Source: Chloroflexota bacterium
GTDB taxonomy: Bacteria; Chloroflexota; UBA5177; JANWHV01
Direction of reading: 5' to 3'
Assembly (NCBI GenBank): GCA_028287725.1
Contig: JAQBPC010000216.1
Location: forward strand, 1-6,921
Length of the DNA stretch: 6,921 bases
Below, one piece after another: positions 1 through 4,083 of the stretch (its first letter is position 1; every line of letters starts with the position of its first letter). The position numbers and the translations under genes are program-made. Under the pieces are notes generated by a model. It was not told the origin of the DNA. It ran no database searches and saw only the letters and a list, made by a program, of their open reading frames with translations.

Positions 1-104
1 GGGCTGCATATGTCGCCTGTATCCGCACCATTCTAGCGCATCGCCGTGTTGTAGCTCGACCGGGAAATTCGACAAAGCAACGCCGAGCCGGCACGTGACG
101 ACGC

Positions 105-136
105 CGAAGGGTCGTCCGAGCGCGGACGACCCTTCG
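105..136 (-). terminator. Perfect 14-bp hairpin after trpB2, terminator-like but without a T-run
   Basis: The arms at 105-118 and 123-136 are exact reverse complements (CGAAGGGTCGTCCG and CGGACGACCCTTCG) around a 4-base loop. The hairpin begins about 25 bases beyond the trpB2 stop codon in the direction of trpB2 transcription, which is where a terminator belongs. Neither side carries a run of T, so it is not a canonical intrinsic terminator. It could be a U-less terminator, a 3'-end stabilising structure before a Rho site, or the shared terminator of trpB2 and a convergent gene lying left of the window. Confidence 0.5.
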
Positions 137-160
137 CATGCCCTGCCTCGCTCGAGCCGG

Positions 161-1537
161 TTACGCCGTCACCGGCACCTTAGGCAGCAACGCGATGTCG
201 CTCAGGGCTCGCTGAATCTCGGCGTCCGGCAGCTCGTAGTCGACCATCTCGCCTGAGAGATACGAGTCCCAGGCAGCCATGTCGAAATGGCCGTGACCGC
301 TCAGGTTGAACAGGATCGTCCGGGCGGTGCCCTCTTCCTTGCAGCGGAGCGCCTCGTCGACCGTGGCGCGGATGGCGTGCGTCGCCTCGGGCGCGGGGAT
401 AATCCCCTCTGTCTGTGCGAATTGCAAGCCGGCCTCGAAGCAGGCGCGCTGAGTATGGGCCTGGGCTTCGATCAGCTTGAGATTGTAGAGATGGCTCACG
501 AGCGGGCTCATCCCGTGGTAACGGAGACCGCCGGAGTGAATGCCGGCAGGCATGAAGTTATGGCCCAGTGTGTGCATCGGCATCAGCGGCGCCAGGCCGC
601 CAGTATCGCCGAAGTCGTAGGCGTAGACGCCGCGCGTGAGGGTGGGGCAGGCTGCCGGCTCGACCGCGATGATTCGGATATTCTTTCCTGCCAACTTCTC
701 ACGCACGAAGGGGAGCGCTATGCCGCCGAAGTTGCTACCGCCGCCCGTGCAACCAATGACAACGTCCGGGTAGGCGCCGGCCATGTCAAGCTGGTCAATC
801 GCTTCCAGGCCAATGACCGTCTGATGCAACAGCACATGATTGAGCACGCTGCCCAGTGCGTACTTGGTGTCGTCGCGGGTCGCGGCGTCCTCCACCGCCT
901 CGCTGATCGCGATCCCCAGGCTGCCGAGCGAATCCGGCTGCTCAGCACGGATTTTGCGGCCAATCTGGGTATCCTCGCTCGGACTGGCTACCACCGAGGC
1001 GCCCCAGGTCTGCATCATCGCGCGGCGGTACGGCTTCTGATCGTAGCTAATCCGCACCATGTAGACCTTGCACTCGAGGTCGAACAGCTTGGCGGCAAAC
1101 GCTATCGAGCTGCCCCACTGGCCGGCGCCCGTCTCGGTGGCGATGCGCTTCACACCCTCGGCCTTGTTGTAGTAGGCCTGTGGCACGGCGGTGTTTGGCT
1201 TGTGGCTGCCGGCCGGGCTCACGCCTTCGTACTTGTAGAAGATGCGGGCCGGGGTATCGAGCGCCTGCTCCAAGCGGTGCGCGCGATAGAGCGGGGTAGG
1301 CCGCCAGAGACGGTAAGCGGCCCGCACTTCCTCTGGAATCGCGATGAAGCGCTCGCCGCTCACCTCCTGCATGATCAACGACATCGGGAAGAGCGGCGCA
1401 AGATCGGCGGGACCAATCGGCTGGCCGGTGCCGGGATGCAGCGGGGGTGGAGGCGGCGCCGGTAAGTCGGCCATGATGTTGTACCAGGCCTCTGGCAGCC
1501 GGGATTCATCCAGCAGAAACTTCGTTTGCTCAGCCAT
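161..1537 (-). CDS. trpB2: Tryptophan synthase beta chain, TrpB2 type (PLP-dependent)
   Basis: This 458-residue pyridoxal-phosphate enzyme joins indole to an activated serine to form L-tryptophan in the cytoplasm. What identifies it: the Schiff-base lysine is K113 in GSHKPN; the catalytic glutamate is E135 in ETGAGQWG; the glycine loop that holds the cofactor phosphate is GGGSNF at 265-270; a closing SGHGHFD lies at 413-419. The long proline-rich N-terminus (DLPAPPPPPLHPGTGQP, 24-40), the KYEG stretch before the PLP lysine and the length of about 450 residues mark the TrpB2 subgroup rather than the ~400-residue TrpB1 that pairs with TrpA. Some TrpB2 enzymes are known to prefer O-phosphoserine over serine; whether this one does cannot be read from the sequence. 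No trpA is next to it. A run of five prolines (28-32) suggests that translation needs EF-P. The GTG at 1552 is in frame but lies just upstream of the GAGGAG ribosome site, so ATG at 1537 is taken as the start. The EamA permease gene lies 65 bases upstream on the same strand. Identity is secure; the precise substrate is not. Confidence 0.95.
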   Translation of the reverse strand: MAEQTKFLLDESRLPEAWYNIMADLPAPPPPPLHPGTGQPIGPADLAPLFPMSLIMQEVSGERFIAIPEEVRAAYRLWRPTPLYRAHRLEQALDTPARIFYKYEGVSPAGSHKPNTAVPQAYYNKAEGVKRIATETGAGQWGSSIAFAAKLFDLECKVYMVRISYDQKPYRRAMMQTWGASVVASPSEDTQIGRKIRAEQPDSLGSLGIAISEAVEDAATRDDTKYALGSVLNHVLLHQTVIGLEAIDQLDMAGAYPDVVIGCTGGGSNFGGIALPFVREKLAGKNIRIIAVEPAACPTLTRGVYAYDFGDTGGLAPLMPMHTLGHNFMPAGIHSGGLRYHGMSPLVSHLYNLKLIEAQAHTQRACFEAGLQFAQTEGIIPAPEATHAIRATVDEALRCKEEGTARTILFNLSGHGHFDMAAWDSYLSGEMVDYELPDAEIQRALSDIALLPKVPVTA

Positions 1538-1544
1538 GATGCGG

Positions 1545-1550
1545 CTCCTC
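1545..1550 (-). promoter_or_regulatory. Ribosome binding site that fixes the trpB2 start
   Basis: On the minus strand the sequence reads GAGGAG, then 7 bases, then ATG at 1537. This is an ideal Shine-Dalgarno and spacing. It overlaps the alternative GTG start at 1552-1550, which itself has no separate site at a proper distance. The ATG is therefore the better start, which removes five residues from the longest open frame. Confidence 0.8.
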
Positions 1551-1602
1551 ACTGCTCGCTGGCGGCCTCCTGCCTACGTGGCGCCATGCCACCGCGGCCG
1601 CT

Positions 1603-2532
1603 CTATCGAGAGGATACACGGTTGATCAAGGCGATGCCCGCGGCCACCGCCAGCAGCCCAATGCCATCGCGCAGGCCGAACGGCTCGCCCAAGAGCAGCG
1701 CAGCCAGGCCCAAGCCAAAGATGGGCGTGAGGAAGTAATACGCGCTGACGACGCTGGCCTCGCCGCGTTCCAGCAGCCAGAACCAGAGCAGCGAGGCGCC
1801 GATGCTGATCGCAAACACCAGGTAGACGGCGGACCAGAGTAACGGTGCGTCGAGATGCACCCGCTCCGGATGCTCGACCAGAAGTGCCGGCAGCAGTGCC
1901 AGTCCGGCAGCGCTGAGCTGCACCGCGTTGATTACCAGCGGATGCTCGCGCGGCGACCAGCGCTTGTACACGATGGTGCCGCAGACCAGACATATCACGC
2001 CAACCACGGCCAGTGCCATGCCGCCGGCGGTATCGACCTTGCCGCCTCCTCCCAGCCGTGCGCCCATCACAAAGACGACGCCACCGAAGCCGAGCACCAG
2101 TCCCAGCACTTTGCCGGGTCGCAGCCGCTCGCCCAGCAGGCGCGGCGCCATGAGCGTCAGCAGCAGTGGATTGAGAGCGGCAATAATCGAGCCCATGCCG
2201 GCGGACATCTGACGCGTTGCTTCGTAGCTGAAGCCCAGATAGAGGCCCGAGTTGAGCAGCCCAAAGAGAGCTAGCCGCAGCCAAGCTTGCCTGCCGCGTG
2301 GCGCCGGCAAGCCGCGCAGACATGCCAGGGCAGCCAGCAATCCAGCGGCGATCAGGAAGCGGATGCAGAGTAGGCTGAGCGGCGGACTGTGCTGAACACC
2401 CACCCTCGTAGCGATGAAGGCGGAGCTCCACAGCAGAATGTAGAGGAGCGCCACGCAGGTGACCACCAGGGGCCGCACGGCACGCGTCTGAGGGGCACTC
2501 CCAGATACGCTCCCGTCGTGCTTATCCGCCAT
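1603..2532 (-). CDS. EamA-family (drug/metabolite transporter superfamily) permease
   Basis: A 309-residue inner-membrane protein with about ten hydrophobic helices (roughly 22-40, 52-72, 84-102, 108-130, 141-158, 168-189, 198-219, 229-250, 258-281, 286-304), as expected for two tandem five-helix EamA repeats. Each half ends with the family signature: NPLLLTLMAPRLLGERLRPG (121-140) in the first and TPIFGLGLAALLLGEPFG (269-286) in the second. Length matches the family's usual ~300 residues. The N-terminal ~20 residues are polar and precede helix 1. EamA proteins export or import amino acids, metabolites or drugs; the substrate cannot be read from sequence. The position 65 bases upstream of trpB2 on the same strand makes an aromatic amino acid or indole-related substrate plausible, as for the E. 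coli aromatic exporter YddG of the same superfamily, but this is inference. The start is ATG at 2532, preceded by a modest AAGGG with a 4-base spacer; an in-frame TTG at 2565 has no usable ribosome site. Confidence 0.9.
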   Translation of the reverse strand: MADKHDGSVSGSAPQTRAVRPLVVTCVALLYILLWSSAFIATRVGVQHSPPLSLLCIRFLIAAGLLAALACLRGLPAPRGRQAWLRLALFGLLNSGLYLGFSYEATRQMSAGMGSIIAALNPLLLTLMAPRLLGERLRPGKVLGLVLGFGGVVFVMGARLGGGGKVDTAGGMALAVVGVICLVCGTIVYKRWSPREHPLVINAVQLSAAGLALLPALLVEHPERVHLDAPLLWSAVYLVFAISIGASLLWFWLLERGEASVVSAYYFLTPIFGLGLAALLLGEPFGLRDGIGLLAVAAGIALINRVSSR

Positions 2533-2702
2533 GCCGCCCTTATCATCGGTGTGCCGCGCGCCCAACCTCGCGGTTCCTTCGCCCCGTCATAGTAGCCGGT
2601 GCGGCGCGGCGTCGGGAAGGGAGCGGCAACCCGCGCCATTCGTCAGAAGGATCCAGGTATGCGAAGGACCGGACTTCCCGTACCCTAAAGATCATTCGGC
2701 TG

Positions 2703-2776
2703 CTACGCAAAATGAACGATGCGCGTAGGATCGGGCTGGAGATAGATCGACCCAATGGGAAATTGGCGTAGAATCG
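2703..2776. repeat. GCGTAG half-site cluster upstream of fbaB
   Basis: CTACGC at 2703-2708 and GCGTAG at 2723-2728 form an inverted pair whose arms start exactly 20 bases apart, about two helical turns. The second arm recurs as part of an 11-base direct repeat with one mismatch: GCGTAGGATCG at 2723-2733 and GCGTAGAATCG at 2766-2776, 43 bases apart, about four turns. The last copy overlaps the proposed fbaB -10 box. The geometry suits a dimeric DNA-binding regulator, but the motifs are short and could be chance. Confidence 0.35.
2747..2774 (+). promoter_or_regulatory. Candidate sigma-70-type promoter for fbaB
   Basis: TAGAAT at 2769-2774 differs from the TATAAT consensus at one base. A weak -35, TCGACC at 2747-2752 (four of six positions matching TTGACA), lies upstream with a 16-base spacer. 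Transcription would begin near 2781, giving an untranslated leader of about 27 bases before the ATG at 2808. The weak -35 together with overlapping repeat motifs suggests a regulated rather than a maximally strong promoter. Confidence 0.4.
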
Positions 2777-2795
2777 ATATGCGGACTGATATCGA
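2774..2795. repeat. Inverted repeat TCGATAT-N8-ATATCGA at the fbaB transcription start
   Basis: Perfect 7-base arms at 2774-2780 and 2789-2795 surround an 8-base centre. The left arm begins at the last base of the candidate -10 box and the right arm abuts the Shine-Dalgarno. In DNA it could be an operator covering the transcription start. If transcription began upstream of it, the RNA could form a small hairpin next to the ribosome site. Confidence 0.35.
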
Positions 2796-2807
2796 GAGGA
2801 GAAGGCG

Positions 2808-3887
2808 ATGACCACGGTCCTATCCAAGCCGACGACATCTATAGATACCATTGAGCAGCTGCTGGGTGACCGGCGTGACCTGCTGAGCTATAAGGCAAAA
2901 GTCTCCAGCGACACGCTGCATCTACCCGGACCCGACTTCATCGACCGGGTGGTCGCCAGCACGGATCGCTCACCCCAGGTGCTTCGCAGCATGCACCAGC
3001 TCTTCAACACCGGCCGCCTAAGTGGCACGGGCTACATGTCGATCCTGCCGGTGGATCAGGGAATCGAGCATTCCGGCGGCGCGTCGTTCGCCCCCAATCC
3101 CGCCTACTTCGATCCGGGCAACATCGTGAAGCTGGCGATTGAGGGAGGTTGCAACGCGGTCGCGTCTACATTCGGCGCGCTCGGCTCCGTGGCACGGCAG
3201 TATGCCCACAAAATTCCCTTCATCGTCAAGATCAACCATAACGAGTTCCTGACCTACCCCAACAAATACGATCAGATTATGTTCGGCACGGTCAAGGAAG
3301 CCTGGAACATGGGCGCCGCGGCCATCGGGGCCACCATCTACTTCGGCTCGCCCGAGTCGACGCGGCAGATCCAGGAGGTCGCGGTCGCATTCCAGCAAGC
3401 GCACGAGCTGGGCCTGGCGACGATCCTCTGGTGTTACCTGCGCAACCCGGCCTTCGTGCATGACGGCACTGACTACCATCAGGCAGCAGACCTCACCGGC
3501 CAGGCCAACCACCTGGGCGTCACTATCGAGGCGGACATCATCAAGCAGAAGCTGCCGGAGACCAACGGTGGCTATAATGCCCTGAAGTTCGGGAAGACGA
3601 GCAGCAAGGTCTACTCCGAATTGACCTCCGACAACCCCATCGATCTGACCCGCTATCAGGTCATGAACTGCTACATGGGCCGAGCCGGCCTGATCAACTC
3701 GGGCGGCGCCTCGGCAGGCGCGACGGACCTGGCGGAGGCCGTGGTTACCGCGGTGGTGAATAAACGGGCCGGCGGGACCGGGCTGATCTCTGGACGCAAG
3801 GCATTCCAACGCCCCATGGCTGAAGGCGCGCAGCTCCTCCAGGCCATCCAGGATGTGTATCTATGCCAGGAAGTAACCATCGCCTAA
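2808..3887 (+). CDS. fbaB: Fructose-bisphosphate aldolase class I, DhnA/FbaB family
   Basis: A 359-residue cytoplasmic enzyme that interconverts fructose 1,6-bisphosphate with dihydroxyacetone phosphate and glyceraldehyde 3-phosphate in glycolysis and gluconeogenesis, by a Schiff-base mechanism without metal. It closely resembles E. coli FbaB (about 350 residues) along its whole length: GTGYMSILPVDQGIEHS at 73-89, INHNEFLTYPN at 142-152, GATIYFGS at 174-181, DLTGQANHL at 228-236, NCYMGRAGLINSGGA at 287-301 and NKRAGGTGLISGRKAF at 318-333. By comparison with archaeal class I aldolases, K246 in ADIIKQK is the likely Schiff-base lysine, Y210 in LWCYLRN the likely acid-base residue, and D83 an active-site acid. 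The glycine-rich stretches near 297-304 and 321-330 should hold the phosphates. The N-terminus is about nine residues longer than in E. coli. The start is firm: AGGAG at 2797-2801 lies 6 bases before the ATG. It diverges from the permease gene and is followed by a terminator, so it is probably transcribed alone. Confidence 0.96.
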   Translation: MTTVLSKPTTSIDTIEQLLGDRRDLLSYKAKVSSDTLHLPGPDFIDRVVASTDRSPQVLRSMHQLFNTGRLSGTGYMSILPVDQGIEHSGGASFAPNPAYFDPGNIVKLAIEGGCNAVASTFGALGSVARQYAHKIPFIVKINHNEFLTYPNKYDQIMFGTVKEAWNMGAAAIGATIYFGSPESTRQIQEVAVAFQQAHELGLATILWCYLRNPAFVHDGTDYHQAADLTGQANHLGVTIEADIIKQKLPETNGGYNALKFGKTSSKVYSELTSDNPIDLTRYQVMNCYMGRAGLINSGGASAGATDLAEAVVTAVVNKRAGGTGLISGRKAFQRPMAEGAQLLQAIQDVYLCQEVTIA

Positions 3888-3946
3888 GCAAGGCTGTTGT
3901 TGGGGCATGGGGATCCCATCGAAGATTTTCACGGAATCCGTAAGGG

Positions 3947-3986
3947 GGCAGCCGGCGTGCGGACAGTTCGCATGCCGGCTGCCTTT
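3947..3986 (+). terminator. Intrinsic terminator after fbaB, possibly shared with the convergent gene
   Basis: GGCAGCCGGCGTGCG at 3947-3961 pairs with CGCATGCCGGCTGCC at 3969-3983 through 15 positions, one of them a G-U wobble, around a 7-base loop. TTT follows at 3984-3986. It lies 60 bases after the fbaB stop. Read on the other strand, the same hairpin sits about 100 bases after the stop of the minus-strand macroglobulin gene, but is followed there by CCC and TT rather than a T-run, so termination in that direction is less certain. Confidence 0.65.
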
Positions 3987-4083
3987 GCATGGCGACCGGA
4001 ACAAAGCTGGCCCGAGTCATGAGGTACATTGAGCGGCCAGCGAAGCGGATCCAAAAGAAAACTGACAGTCCTCTCTATGCCCC

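Larger units (their letters stand above)
2533..2807. other. Divergent intergenic region between the permease gene and fbaB
   Basis: This 275-base gap contains the start-side signals of two diverging transcription units. Frames that stay open across it give arginine/proline-rich or patternless translations on both strands and have no ribosome sites, so I see no gene in it. The fbaB-proximal third holds a promoter, three GCGTAG hexamers and an inverted repeat, listed separately. I could not find a convincing promoter for the permease direction: the best combination, TTGCGT with a 17-base spacer to TAGGGT on the minus strand, matches the consensus too poorly to call. Confidence 0.6.

Noticed and set aside
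3..98. Open plus-strand frame ending in TGA at 96-98, possibly the tail of a convergent gene left of the window
   Set aside because: Only about 31 codons are visible, basic in composition, with no recognisable motif. The hairpin at 105-136 just after it is suggestive, but this is not enough to call a gene.
287..1465. 392-codon open frame on the plus strand opposite trpB2
   Set aside because: It is antisense to a clearly conserved enzyme, its translation is Arg/Ala/Gly/His-rich with no recognisable domain, and long antisense frames are common in GC-rich DNA.
1549..1587. 12-codon mini-ORF (MAPRRQEAASEQ) between the permease gene and trpB2, considered as an attenuation leader
   Set aside because: It has no tryptophan codons, no alternative terminator/antiterminator pair is visible in the 65-base gap, and its own ribosome site is poor.
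1574..2431. 285-codon minus-strand frame overlapping the permease gene
   Set aside because: Same strand, different frame from a protein with clear EamA signatures; the translation is Arg/Gly/Ala-rich and has no membrane segments or domain.
2543..2851. 102-codon minus-strand frame across the divergent intergenic region and the start of fbaB
   Set aside because: It overlaps the fbaB promoter, ribosome site and first codons, and its translation shows no family resemblance.
3018..3809. 263-codon open frame on the minus strand opposite fbaB
   Set aside because: Antisense shadow of a highly conserved aldolase; no recognisable domain in the translation.
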